64,000 nt of DNA from NCBI RefSeq assembly GCF_030407815.1, contig NZ_JASDCS010000001.1, positions 1 to 64,000 on the forward strand, read 5' to 3'. The notes beneath the pieces are model-generated. The model did not search any database, had not been told where the DNA came from, and worked only from the letters and a program-made list of their open reading frames with translations. Positions 18,687 to 27,567 of the stretch are shown piece by piece; the first letter of the stretch is position 1, and each line of letters opens with the position of its first letter. Made by a program: the position numbers and the translations under genes. Source of the DNA: Psychrobacter sp. APC 3281 (lineage in GTDB: Bacteria > Pseudomonadota > Gammaproteobacteria > Pseudomonadales > Moraxellaceae).

Positions 18687-19721
18687 ATGATGCTTTATAT
18701 AAAAAGGTTATCTGTAGGTTTCGCTACGGTTGTAACATGCGTATCTGCACAAGCAATCGATCTTGTGACGACAGATGACGCGACTTTGAGTATCGGTGGT
18801 TACATCAAAGCAGAAGGTGCTTTTAACTCTCCTGATGAAGGCGAGTCGGAATTTAAGAGTAATTTACGCCAGTCTCGTATCAATGTTAAAACGACCAAAT
18901 CGGTAGATGATAAAAAAATCACGGGGTTCATTGAAGGTGATTTTTATGGTGACTACGCCAAGGGCGGCTCAAATCTGCGCTTGCGTCATGCTTATGTGCA
19001 GGTTGATGATTTAACAGTGGGTAAGACTTGGAACGGTCAGTTTTTGGCAGTGGCGCCTCTTTCTACGGAGCAGCTTGATTTCTGGGGTACTGGTTTGGGC
19101 ACGGCCTCTGGTGGTGGCTCTTATATTCGTCCAGATTTGACGCTGCACTATACTTATAAGGGGCTGCGTTTTACGGCGCAAGACCCTGTTTATGATAATG
19201 CGAGCTTACCTGATATGGTGGTAAGCTATAAAGATAAGATATCTAACTTTGATTATAACGTGGCTGTCACAGCTCGTGATGCTGAGAACGGAGATGGTTC
19301 AGATGTGGGTATCGGTGTTTCTTTAGCTGGCAAGCTAACATTGGGTAAAGATTCGCTCCATGCCAGTATATACAATGGTAAAGGCATGGGCGCCTATTCT
19401 GCCATCTGTGTTGGAGGACCGCTAATTATGAATGGCGGCGTAGACTGTGATGCCGAGGATGGGAAGCTTATCTCGCAAACTGGCTATAGCGTAGGATATA
19501 AGCATCAATTTACCCAAAAGCTGCGCGGCAACTTGCGCTATGGTGAGGTGAATGTAGACGATGCGGCAGATACTTCTGCTAATGTAAAAAGCGCAAATCT
19601 TATCTATGAGTATCTACCAGATCTAGATTTGGGTATTGAGTGGAGAAATCAGGACGTAACGACATTCCCATGGATGCCAGCAGGTCAGCAAATTGAAATA
19701 ATGGCAAAATATGATTTTTAA
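18687..19721 (+). CDS. DcaP-like outer-membrane porin, second copy
   Basis: Paralogue (344 aa) of the porin at 5396-6436, collinear over its whole length, with the same IEGDFYGDY, LRLRHA and VGKTWNGQF segments, a signal peptide ending at SAQA, and a terminal Phe (AKYDF). Both copies carry a cysteine pair with CDAEDG in the same extracellular-loop region. GGGAAG precedes the ATG at 18687 by 6 bases; a second ATG follows at once. It closes the beta-oxidation operon, so it probably admits that substrate, while the other copy serves the hca genes. Confidence 0.85.
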   Translation: MMLYIKRLSVGFATVVTCVSAQAIDLVTTDDATLSIGGYIKAEGAFNSPDEGESEFKSNLRQSRINVKTTKSVDDKKITGFIEGDFYGDYAKGGSNLRLRHAYVQVDDLTVGKTWNGQFLAVAPLSTEQLDFWGTGLGTASGGGSYIRPDLTLHYTYKGLRFTAQDPVYDNASLPDMVVSYKDKISNFDYNVAVTARDAENGDGSDVGIGVSLAGKLTLGKDSLHASIYNGKGMGAYSAICVGGPLIMNGGVDCDAEDGKLISQTGYSVGYKHQFTQKLRGNLRYGEVNVDDAADTSANVKSANLIYEYLPDLDLGIEWRNQDVTTFPWMPAGQQIEIMAKYDF

Positions 19722-19758
19722 ATTAGATAAGTATGAAGTAGTAGACTTTTATTAAGAT

Positions 19759-19793
19759 AAGGCTTTATCCATGCATAATAGGGGTAAAGCTTT
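19759..19793 (+). terminator. Terminator after the second porin
   Basis: A 12-bp stem with two G-U pairs (AAGGCTTTATCC with GGGTAAAGCTT) and a loop of about 11 bases lies 37 bases after the porin stop. The T-tract is short. Confidence 0.5.
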
Positions 19794-19856
19794 GTCTATA
19801 AAAATCGCTAATAATGCTAAAGTAGCAATCAAAAATTTAAATTAACTAAGGTTGCT

Positions 19857-20690
19857 ATGTCTAATACAGAGTCCAATACAGAAAAACCAATATTCAAACA
19901 GAGTATCTCGCTATCAGAGAATAGTGAATATATATCTAATGATATAAGCACAGCGCGGTCTGCTTTCTTAACGCTACCAGTCGTTATACAGACTGCCTTG
20001 GATCAAGCCAAACGAGTCGTTCTGATTGCAAATAATCCTGCTGTGACCACGACGCAGCTTGAGATGCTATTACAGCCTGATGATGTCTTGGTGTTATTTA
20101 ATCACTTTATTCACGCTGATTTTCTTGCCAACCATCAGTTAGCTAGTTCGTTACCTAAGCTGCTGTTTTTTAGGCAGATTGGTAACAGTAAGCTGCATTT
20201 TGGCCTACCACCTAGAAGCAATCATATATCAGTGATGGAGCAAATGTTAGAGACCGCCCCGCTAGGGATATTAACGAGCAACCAGCCTTATCAGTTTCCA
20301 ACATTAGCTGATGATCCAAGCCCTAGTGATGATCCTATCACTATCACTGCTCATCGCATCTTAGATATTCCTTCGAGGATGAAAAAACTATTATCAAGCA
20401 CCATTTATCACAGTGTGTTATCAGAGCATCACAAAGTCGTTGCTGACTATCCATGCTTTACCGATATTCATTCGTCAGCGCCTTCATCCGGTTTTTTATT
20501 GTATCGGCTGATGCTGGCAGCTCGAGCATACTTACACCATATTCAAAATACGAAACTACCGTTAGAGATAGTAATGATTGGTTTCAATGACAATGATAAA
20601 ACTGCTCACTTTTGGCATGGTCATAATTGGGATTTTGAACGTCAGGAAATGAGTCGACCACCTACAGGAGTGACTATTCATCGGTACTAG
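19857..20690 (+). CDS. Uncharacterised protein, possible sialyltransferase-like glycan enzyme
   Basis: I do not firmly recognise this 277-aa protein. It has no signal peptide or membrane segment. The first third (RVVLIANNPAV, then DDVLVLFNHF) looks like a nucleotide-binding alpha/beta start. The C-terminal part has PSSGFLLYRLML, then VMIGFN, then HNWDFER, an arrangement that recalls the donor-site motifs of GT29/GT42-type sialyltransferases. It converges on a four-gene glycosyltransferase cluster, which fits a glycan role. The assignment is inference; the gene itself is well supported by AAGG before the ATG and by its length. Confidence 0.6.
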   Translation: MSNTESNTEKPIFKQSISLSENSEYISNDISTARSAFLTLPVVIQTALDQAKRVVLIANNPAVTTTQLEMLLQPDDVLVLFNHFIHADFLANHQLASSLPKLLFFRQIGNSKLHFGLPPRSNHISVMEQMLETAPLGILTSNQPYQFPTLADDPSPSDDPITITAHRILDIPSRMKKLLSSTIYHSVLSEHHKVVADYPCFTDIHSSAPSSGFLLYRLMLAARAYLHHIQNTKLPLEIVMIGFNDNDKTAHFWHGHNWDFERQEMSRPPTGVTIHRY

Positions 20691-20737
20691 AATATTGATT
20701 AGCTAAGTTTTCGTTAGCTAGAAATTGCTAGAAATAG

Positions 20738-21733
20738 TTAAACATAAGGAGCTTCGGGACAATGAGCGCGCTTTATCTCATTGTCGTCAGGCTCTCGTCG
20801 GACGGCTATCAATGATGACTGTTCTTCTTTCCAATCAATCAGATCCATATCGGAAAATTGGGACAGCCATCCTGTCATGGGCCAACAGTACCATTTTTGA
20901 TAGAAGCGATTGGCATTGATAATGATACTGTCCAGATGATTAAGAGGTGGCCGGTAGACACTGTGCTGCTGATGATAAGCGATATCAGCAGTAAGGTAAA
21001 AATTAATACCTAATCGACGTGCTGTAAAGGCAAAATCGGTATCTTCTGCACCATAACCTGTATATTGGGTGTCAAAACCGCCAATTTTATCAAAAGTCTG
21101 TCGCTTGATAGCGAAGCATAGGCTCCAAAATGCACCGTAATCATCAGTTTGTTTGATAGCTGTTTGCTCTGTTTCAGTAGGATATGAGTCAGCTGCATCA
21201 AAATTATAACGATAAGGGTTATAGACAGACAGCTCATCTAAAACAGAGAAAGGTAGATGGTTAATTTTTAATAGTGCATTTTCTTGTACTGATAATGGTC
21301 GCGTTAGATAGCGCGGTTGACCCATCAAAAGCGCATTAGGATATTGCAGAAGCTTATTATACATTTGCTCAATAAACGTAGGCGCTACGATACAATCAAC
21401 GTCCAAAAAAATCAGCATATCGTGAGTTGCCTGCAGTGCTCCAAGATTGCGATTATGTCCGATATCAAACTCTGTAGTTTTAATATCGCTACCATCATTC
21501 ACAGCTGATTTAACCGTAGTCGGTAACTTCACGATATTCAATGAAAATTCAGCTAACCGATTGGGATCAGCGTCGTCGTTGACGATAATGACTTCGGCTG
21601 GCTTTACACTACTATTTTCTAAACTGCTCAGTAGGTTGTAGAGATGACGATTACGACCATAGCAAGTCGTAATGACTGTCATCGATACAGTATCAGAAGT
21701 CGTGCTCGCGTTACTCGTTGGCTGAAGGGTCAT
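20738..21733 (-). CDS. Family 2 glycosyltransferase
   Basis: GT-A glycosyltransferase of 331 aa. The N-terminus has the Rossmann-like TVITTCYGRNRHLYNLL, the metal-binding DxD-type element FLDVDCIV is near residue 115, and a galactosyltransferase-like C-terminal block GGFDTQYTGYGAEDTDFA contains the acidic catalytic region. No membrane helix is seen, so it is cytoplasmic. Last gene of the minus-strand glycan operon, 46 bases after the GT-B gene. Sugar and acceptor unknown. Confidence 0.83.
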   Translation of the reverse strand: MTLQPTSNASTTSDTVSMTVITTCYGRNRHLYNLLSSLENSSVKPAEVIIVNDDADPNRLAEFSLNIVKLPTTVKSAVNDGSDIKTTEFDIGHNRNLGALQATHDMLIFLDVDCIVAPTFIEQMYNKLLQYPNALLMGQPRYLTRPLSVQENALLKINHLPFSVLDELSVYNPYRYNFDAADSYPTETEQTAIKQTDDYGAFWSLCFAIKRQTFDKIGGFDTQYTGYGAEDTDFAFTARRLGINFYLTADIAYHQQHSVYRPPLNHLDSIIINANRFYQKWYCWPMTGWLSQFSDMDLIDWKEEQSSLIAVRREPDDNEIKRAHCPEAPYV

Positions 21734-21779
21734 CGCTTGTCTTTACCTCGCTATCAGGTTGCCTGTTACTTTTAATAAG

Positions 21780-23096
21780 TCAGTATTTAATTGTTAATTC
21801 GGGTGTTAAGTCGAGTCGAGGAAGCAACCAGTTTTCAAACCAACGCTTAGTAGTAGGATAATCAGTGGTGCTATGCATAAAAGCTTGAGCAGCTGTTGGC
21901 GTAACTATGTTGGTTTCCTTGCTGTCATTTTCCTCACTGTTATTTTCTTCAATGCTATTTTTTTCAATACTATCAACCGAGGTAGTAGGGTGTTGTTTGC
22001 TTTGGCCATGAATTGTTTGAGCAATAAATTCAGGTTGACCATCATCGACGCTCATTAAGGTTTTAAACTGCTGCCAATTTAGCGCTTTGTTTTGAGCGAC
22101 TAACGCTTCAGCCATGACGGCCTGTTCATTATGTGGCCTGTCATCAGGCACCACTATGAGCGGCGTATCGTAATGATACGCTTGCGCGACAGCATTTAGG
22201 CCACAGGCCATCATCAGATAATCGCTATGACAAATAAATGGTGTGACGTCATCTACCTCAGCTGAGATATCGACATAACATCGTTTGTCATCGTCTATAG
22301 GCCCGAGAGAGACAATCAATGCATTGGGTAGCAGTGAGCGCAACTCCGGTAGTTTTTCGTCAATCGCCTTGTGTCCACCGTAGCCTTTGATAATGGTAAC
22401 AATAGGTATTGTAGCTTCGGACTTGTCTATTAATTGAGCCTTGATAGATGGTAGGTTTGTAGATTTAAGATCAGAAGTTTCGCCACCTACGCTTAATTTT
22501 TCCAAAATATCTATAAAGCTCTCATAAGTGTATGACTCGGTTTTTTGAGAGTAGATAAAGTCAAGATAGAGCGTTTTATCACAGACCCACTCAGATGTCT
22601 GGGTAGACTCTAATGCTTTAGGATAAGGTGCTAGTAAGGCAAGCGCGCCAGCAAAAGCACCTATATGTGGCGCATCGTCGCGAATGCCCGGAAGCCTAAC
22701 GTAAAGGTAAGGAATACTTGCCGCACGGCAGAGCATGGCCACCTCAACGCTGACATCAATAATCATTAGATCAATATTACCTCGAAAGATAGTGTCTAGT
22801 ATTTGGTGACTGCGTTTTTGAATGTCACCATTGCCTACGGGCGAGTAGTGTAAGCTGGCTGGTTGCCAATATTCTCCTGCACGACCTGCTAAGATATCAT
22901 CGGGGCGTTCATCTTCTGCATTTAAACGCACGATTTGTTGTTCATCAATAGCGGTAAAACGATAGCTATCTATATCTAAGCTCGTAAATACCGTTAATTG
23001 CGCTCTTGCATCATTAGGTAGCAATGCAGCCAGTTTGTCTGCCTGTCGGCAATGTCCTGAGCCGTGATGATGCGCATAATATCCGATACGCATCAT
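21780..23096 (-). CDS. GT-B glycosyltransferase, MurG/GT28-like
   Basis: Protein of 438 aa starting with IGYYAHHHGSGH, a typical GT-B N-terminal glycine loop with the conserved GSGH. Its C-terminal donor domain has ACGLNAVAQAYHYDTPLIVVP followed by HNEQ, as in MurG-like enzymes. Residues about 390-410 are a low-complexity run of Glu, Asn and Ser repeats that looks like slippage-driven expansion. The start ATG overlaps the stop of the upstream GT4 gene (TAATG), indicating translational coupling. Substrate unknown. Confidence 0.78.
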   Translation of the reverse strand: MMRIGYYAHHHGSGHCRQADKLAALLPNDARAQLTVFTSLDIDSYRFTAIDEQQIVRLNAEDERPDDILAGRAGEYWQPASLHYSPVGNGDIQKRSHQILDTIFRGNIDLMIIDVSVEVAMLCRAASIPYLYVRLPGIRDDAPHIGAFAGALALLAPYPKALESTQTSEWVCDKTLYLDFIYSQKTESYTYESFIDILEKLSVGGETSDLKSTNLPSIKAQLIDKSEATIPIVTIIKGYGGHKAIDEKLPELRSLLPNALIVSLGPIDDDKRCYVDISAEVDDVTPFICHSDYLMMACGLNAVAQAYHYDTPLIVVPDDRPHNEQAVMAEALVAQNKALNWQQFKTLMSVDDGQPEFIAQTIHGQSKQHPTTSVDSIEKNSIEENNSEENDSKETNIVTPTAAQAFMHSTTDYPTTKRWFENWLLPRLDLTPELTIKY

Positions 23097-24400
23097 TACG
23101 ACCCCTCGGAAAAGCTAACAAGATTATTATCAGTTTCAACTGGCGCTTGAATGGCTTGATTAAAAAATTGCAGGGAGTCTTTTGTTAACTCAGACAGCTC
23201 ATAGCTGTTGATACTATTGATATAATTTTCTGAATTGTCTTCTATCAACACCGTTCTATTTTTTAACGCTGCTTTATACAATGCCATATAGCCGTCTACC
23301 ATGGCTGATACTGAACAAAACTGTAAGGCGCGGTCACGGCAAGCTTGGCGTGATATATTTTTAATCGTAGCAAAGCCATTGATAAAGGCGGCTTTGTCTT
23401 TCTTAGGTACGATGACTCCTGTCTCTGGAGTAATAATTTCGGCACTGGCTCCTGCATCGAAACCAATGACTGGCGTGCCACATGCCAAACTCTCAGCCAA
23501 GGTCAATCCGTATGGCTCATCCCAAGTACTGGTAAATAGCATGGCAGTTGCTTGGCACAAATAACTATTAATCTCGTCCTTGGTGACATGACCTACGTAA
23601 CTGAATAGTTTGTCATCGCCATTCTTACTGTCTTTAAATAATAAAGGGGCTACTTTTTGATTGAAGTAATCTTCGTTGCTTTTAGGTCCTGCAATGATAA
23701 GTTTCTTCCCAGCTTCCATACAGTACCGCATGGCTAAATGAGTGCCTTTCTCAGGGCAGATACGCCCATACCAAAAATATACCTCGTCATCGCTACCATC
23801 AGTATTGCCAAGCGATTCTGTATTGGCAATAAAGGATTCGACATCGATGCCGTTATACACCACTTGTGAAGGGACAAACTCAGCGAATAACTGCTGTTGG
23901 TGCTTACTAATTGCTGTAAATTGAGTGGTTGTACCAGCGCGCAGTGTTAAAAGCGCTAAACGTAACTGCGGAAAAATAGGCGTATGAAAAGTGGTAAAAA
24001 ACCTTTCGCCAAACGCTTGGCCTGTCATCATCGGAATGTGATGCAAACTGTGGTTATGTACGATATCAATTTCACCACGATCATCACGTTCGATAATATC
24101 TCGTAAGGCTATCTGATAGGTGAGATATTGATACATCTCTTCACGGCCCATGGCGACCGTTTCATGCTCATTATCATAGACCATCTTGTTAAACTCATGA
24201 CGAGTCAATAATGGCACCAACGTTGCTTTCGTCTCGCTATCTTTATGAGCGTAAAGCAATACCTCATGACCTTGCGCCACTAGTTCATCACAAATCAATT
24301 GGGTAATCATTTCTAGACCACCCGCGTAAGGTTGGGCGATGGGATACAGTGAATGCGCGATAATGGCAATACGTAGTGGTGAATTCGAAGACCTAATCAT
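23096..24400 (-). CDS. Family 4 glycosyltransferase
   Basis: GT-B retaining glycosyltransferase. The acceptor domain begins IAIIAHSLYPIAQPYAGGLE; the donor domain has YFWYGRICPEKGT and the E-x7-E-like block EPYGLTLAESLACGTPV. The ATG at 24400 gives 434 aa and begins the fold directly; an in-frame extension to 24517 would add 39 His/Asn-rich residues unlike the family and is not preferred. It overlaps the next gene by one base. Likely part of exopolysaccharide or lipopolysaccharide decoration. Confidence 0.83.
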   Translation of the reverse strand: MIRSSNSPLRIAIIAHSLYPIAQPYAGGLEMITQLICDELVAQGHEVLLYAHKDSETKATLVPLLTRHEFNKMVYDNEHETVAMGREEMYQYLTYQIALRDIIERDDRGEIDIVHNHSLHHIPMMTGQAFGERFFTTFHTPIFPQLRLALLTLRAGTTTQFTAISKHQQQLFAEFVPSQVVYNGIDVESFIANTESLGNTDGSDDEVYFWYGRICPEKGTHLAMRYCMEAGKKLIIAGPKSNEDYFNQKVAPLLFKDSKNGDDKLFSYVGHVTKDEINSYLCQATAMLFTSTWDEPYGLTLAESLACGTPVIGFDAGASAEIITPETGVIVPKKDKAAFINGFATIKNISRQACRDRALQFCSVSAMVDGYMALYKAALKNRTVLIEDNSENYINSINSYELSELTKDSLQFFNQAIQAPVETDNNLVSFSEGS

Positions 24401-24590
24401 GTTTTTAAGACCTTTATAGTTATAAGCATCATGGCTATGAGCGTTATGGTTAGTAGAGTGGTGTATAGGGAGCCTAGTATAGAAACGATTAAAGACAATA
24501 GAATGACCTTGGTTCAAAACTGGCTTATATAAATCGCAAGTTTTTATGAATCGCTATCTTTATAAGTATTCTTTTTATAAGTACTGACTT

Positions 24591-26102
24591 TTACGAATCG
24601 ATGGTTTTTTTATCTTTAAATAAAGACGTCGCATAAGATGTCGTGATAGTCGTCTTCTTTTCATGGGCTACTTTTAAAGTCTGCTTAAGAACCTTACTCA
24701 TACTTGGCATATCTGCCCGAGCATCAGAGAAATTATCCATTGCGACCTTGGCTGCGCTTAGTTTTAGAATACAGACTGCCACTGCACAGATAAATAGTAC
24801 TGGTGAGTAGAGCGGTGAAAATGGCGCTACAACTAGGACTGTAATGATATTTAGCACCAATAGCAGTTTTGGTAACGCTGCTATATTCTTAAGGAGTAAT
24901 GACTGACGACTTTGGATATAGTTCTGTTTCGGCGTACAGACAAAAGGTTTCTCTCGTCCCCACAGCACCGGAAGCCATGACAAGGCACCAATTTCCCAAA
25001 AGTTCAAATGCATCAACCATGCACGTATTTTTCTGCTAAAACGTGGCTGATGGCTGTCATCTACTTGTTGATTGAGAGGCGATTGATCACGGCAATATGC
25101 CCACAAACGTCTAAAGATAAAAAACGCATAAACCGCATAAACCACATATAAAGGTGCAAGCATCGACATGTCAGCGTTATTTACCAAAAGCATGTCAACC
25201 ATCACCAGTAATGAGCAGATATGCAAAAGGATAAAGAACCCTGTAAAATTGACCCAAGCACTCAATTGAGACAGATGAGCGCGTATATATGCTAGACGTT
25301 CACTCATACTTTTGGATTGCGATACATACTGAACTGGAGAGTGGTACGGGACTGACAGGTAATCCGTGAGTACTTGCATATTGCCGTAGATCCAGCGTCG
25401 GCGTTGACATATTAGGTCATCTAGCGTGTTAGGCAGTAAACCCGTGGCAATAACTTCTGGTACAAACTGACTGCGAAAACCTTGTCGATGCATAAGCACG
25501 CCCATCTGAGCATCTTCAGTGATAGAAGCGCCTGACCAGCCTCCTATGCTCAAAAGATCCGAGCGTCGAATGACTGCATAAGTACCCGTTGATAAGGCGC
25601 GATTGCGATTAAAAGAGCGGTACAGATGATGGTTAAAATAGTGATTCAACTCGCTACGCGCATCGAGCTGTCCTTCATTACGATAAAACTGCGGAAACTG
25701 CAGTAGGGTATGCTCAGGATACTGGGCAATAGCCTGTGTAATAGAGGCTCTAGCATGTGGTAATGCTTGGTAATCACTATCGACAACCACAATGTGACTA
25801 CAGTCTGGACTCATTAACCCAAGTGCCAAGTTTAAAGCGCCCGCTTTGAATCCTTCGACACGATCAATGTGATAAAAATGGACGTTCAATTTAGCGTCTA
25901 AGCTTTGGCAAAATGCTGCCAACGGCTCATATAACGATGTCTCTTTATTATTATTATCGATAATCAATATCTCATCGTGTGCTTCTTTTACTGCTAATAA
26001 CGACTTTATCGTAGCAATCACCAACTCTGGAGGCTCAGCTCGCGTCATTAATTGAAAACTGAGTGCTGCGCTAGTCAAAGCTTCTTGTGTGTTAGCAGTC
26101 AT
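24591..26102 (-). CDS. Membrane-bound family 2 glycosyltransferase (processive type)
   Basis: Protein of 503 aa with an N-terminal GT-A domain carrying VVDSDYQALP (D-x-D type), TEDAQMG and the QRRRW motif typical of processive synthases such as cellulose or hyaluronan synthase. Several hydrophobic helices follow (about residues 270-330 and 395-450). First gene of the minus-strand operon, 190 bases before the GT4 start. It may polymerise or flip the backbone that the other three enzymes decorate. There is no BcsB-like partner or PilZ domain, so it is not an ordinary cellulose synthase. Confidence 0.8.
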   Translation of the reverse strand: MTANTQEALTSAALSFQLMTRAEPPELVIATIKSLLAVKEAHDEILIIDNNNKETSLYEPLAAFCQSLDAKLNVHFYHIDRVEGFKAGALNLALGLMSPDCSHIVVVDSDYQALPHARASITQAIAQYPEHTLLQFPQFYRNEGQLDARSELNHYFNHHLYRSFNRNRALSTGTYAVIRRSDLLSIGGWSGASITEDAQMGVLMHRQGFRSQFVPEVIATGLLPNTLDDLICQRRRWIYGNMQVLTDYLSVPYHSPVQYVSQSKSMSERLAYIRAHLSQLSAWVNFTGFFILLHICSLLVMVDMLLVNNADMSMLAPLYVVYAVYAFFIFRRLWAYCRDQSPLNQQVDDSHQPRFSRKIRAWLMHLNFWEIGALSWLPVLWGREKPFVCTPKQNYIQSRQSLLLKNIAALPKLLLVLNIITVLVVAPFSPLYSPVLFICAVAVCILKLSAAKVAMDNFSDARADMPSMSKVLKQTLKVAHEKKTTITTSYATSLFKDKKTIDS

Positions 26103-26579
26103 GTCTGGTCCTTAAGCAGGTACAACAAGTGAAATTTATATAAAAAGAATGGCTTATAGACAATGTAAGTACTTGTATCTTCAATCTTTTATTGAATACC
26201 AATGCATACTAATACAAAATTAAGTAATGATTTAGCCGATAATTGTTTATGATAAATTAACTGTGTAAGTTGTACGTAATGTGACATAAAAACTTAGTAT
26301 TTTAATCGCGTAAAAATAGGGCGTTTTTTGATTGAGAAGGGGATAGGTAGCTGTACTTTACTTCTGAGTTAGGGTAGTTAGTAAAAAGATAAAACGAGGA
26401 AAAAAGATGAGGATAAGAAAGTAGGAAGGTCTGCATCATTATGTTGAAGCACGACTGTAGTAGGATAGAAAAGCACGACTGAAATCTTAGTTAGCTTTAC
26501 AGGTTAAAAACGTTAATAAGTTTGAGATTAGATTATTTATATTGACGTTTAACTTAATGCTTAGCTAGCCCTGACTAAA
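26103..26579. other. Intergenic region, no gene seen
   Basis: 477 bases upstream of the glycosyltransferase operon and downstream of the minus-strand LysR gene. AT-rich; AAGCACGACTG occurs twice about 25 bases apart near 26450-26480. The operon promoter should be here, but no clear -35/-10 pair was identified. No gene. Confidence 0.5.
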
Positions 26580-27455
26580 TCAAGCCAGTGCTAAATGAGT
26601 GACACACCAGTTCCAGACAGCGTCGACAGTTGGTGTTGATGACGAACTCTTTTTGCGAACAAGATAATAATCTGGATCGACTGTTAGCGTTGACTCGCTT
26701 ATCTGTACCAATCTTCCTGCATTCAAATCCGCTTGTACAAACGCCTGACAAGCAATCGCAACGCCTTGACCCGCTAGCGCTGCATCTAAAGCCAATGCGG
26801 TCTGGTTAAATACAGCACCGGCTAGCTTACCTGTAGTACCAAAAAATCGTGGCCAATGATGATGTGAGTCATGGAGCAATGGCATCTCTTGTAGCGCTTC
26901 AAGTGATATAGGCAGTTCTCTATTGGCCATTAAGTGAGGGCTAGCCACGGCTACGAGCGTTTGTTTGAACAGCAGCTGAGTAACAAATACCGCAGGGAAT
27001 GGTGGGCGCGTCAGGCGTACCGCGATATCTACCTGATCACGGTCAAAGTCTGCAACGGACTCGGTCGCTACAGTACGCAACTCGACATCAGGGACCGCAG
27101 CAGTCAATGCCGATAAGCGCGGCAGTAATAGCTTAGTGGCAAAAGTCGGCGTCACGCTAATAGTGACAGTTTTAGGTTCTCTGAGTAGCTGAGCTGTTGC
27201 TTTATCCAAAATCTTAAAAGCGCGAGTAACTTCTGCAAAGTAAACAGAACCTTGGCTGGTGAGCGCCACGCCTCTTGGTAGTCTTTGAAACAAAGCAAAG
27301 CCGATATGCTCCTCTAGCATTCTTACCTGCTGAGCGACCGCGCCCTGTGTCACAAACAGCTCATCCGCCGCTGCCCGAAAATTAAGATGACGCCCTGCAG
27401 CCTCAAATGCACGTAAGGCATTGAGCGGTGGCAATGTACGATGACTGTTTGTCAC
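26580..27455 (-). CDS. LysR-family regulator (GcvA-like)
   Basis: LysR regulator of 291 aa with an N-terminal helix-turn-helix (NALRAFEAAGRHLNFRAAADEL, then VTQGAVAQQVRMLE) and a GcvA-type effector domain. The start is a GTG at 27455 with AGGA 7 bases upstream. It is transcribed away from the SDR and EamA genes and probably controls them through the 112-base intergenic region; the arrangement is typical LysR practice but the effector is unknown. Confidence 0.88.
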   Translation of the reverse strand: MTNSHRTLPPLNALRAFEAAGRHLNFRAAADELFVTQGAVAQQVRMLEEHIGFALFQRLPRGVALTSQGSVYFAEVTRAFKILDKATAQLLREPKTVTISVTPTFATKLLLPRLSALTAAVPDVELRTVATESVADFDRDQVDIAVRLTRPPFPAVFVTQLLFKQTLVAVASPHLMANRELPISLEALQEMPLLHDSHHHWPRFFGTTGKLAGAVFNQTALALDAALAGQGVAIACQAFVQADLNAGRLVQISESTLTVDPDYYLVRKKSSSSTPTVDAVWNWCVTHLALA

Positions 27456-27567
27456 TTTATTTTCCTAGACTGTAGATTTTCTACAGTCTAGCATCTTTTA
27501 TTATGATGTTAGGAATCTGATTTTATTGGTTATGATAAATGAAACGATAACTAATGGAGAAAGACAT

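Noticed and set aside
24401-24517. 39-residue His/Asn-rich extension of the GT4 enzyme
   Set aside because: The GT-B fold begins at the ATG at 24400; the extension has no counterpart in the family.
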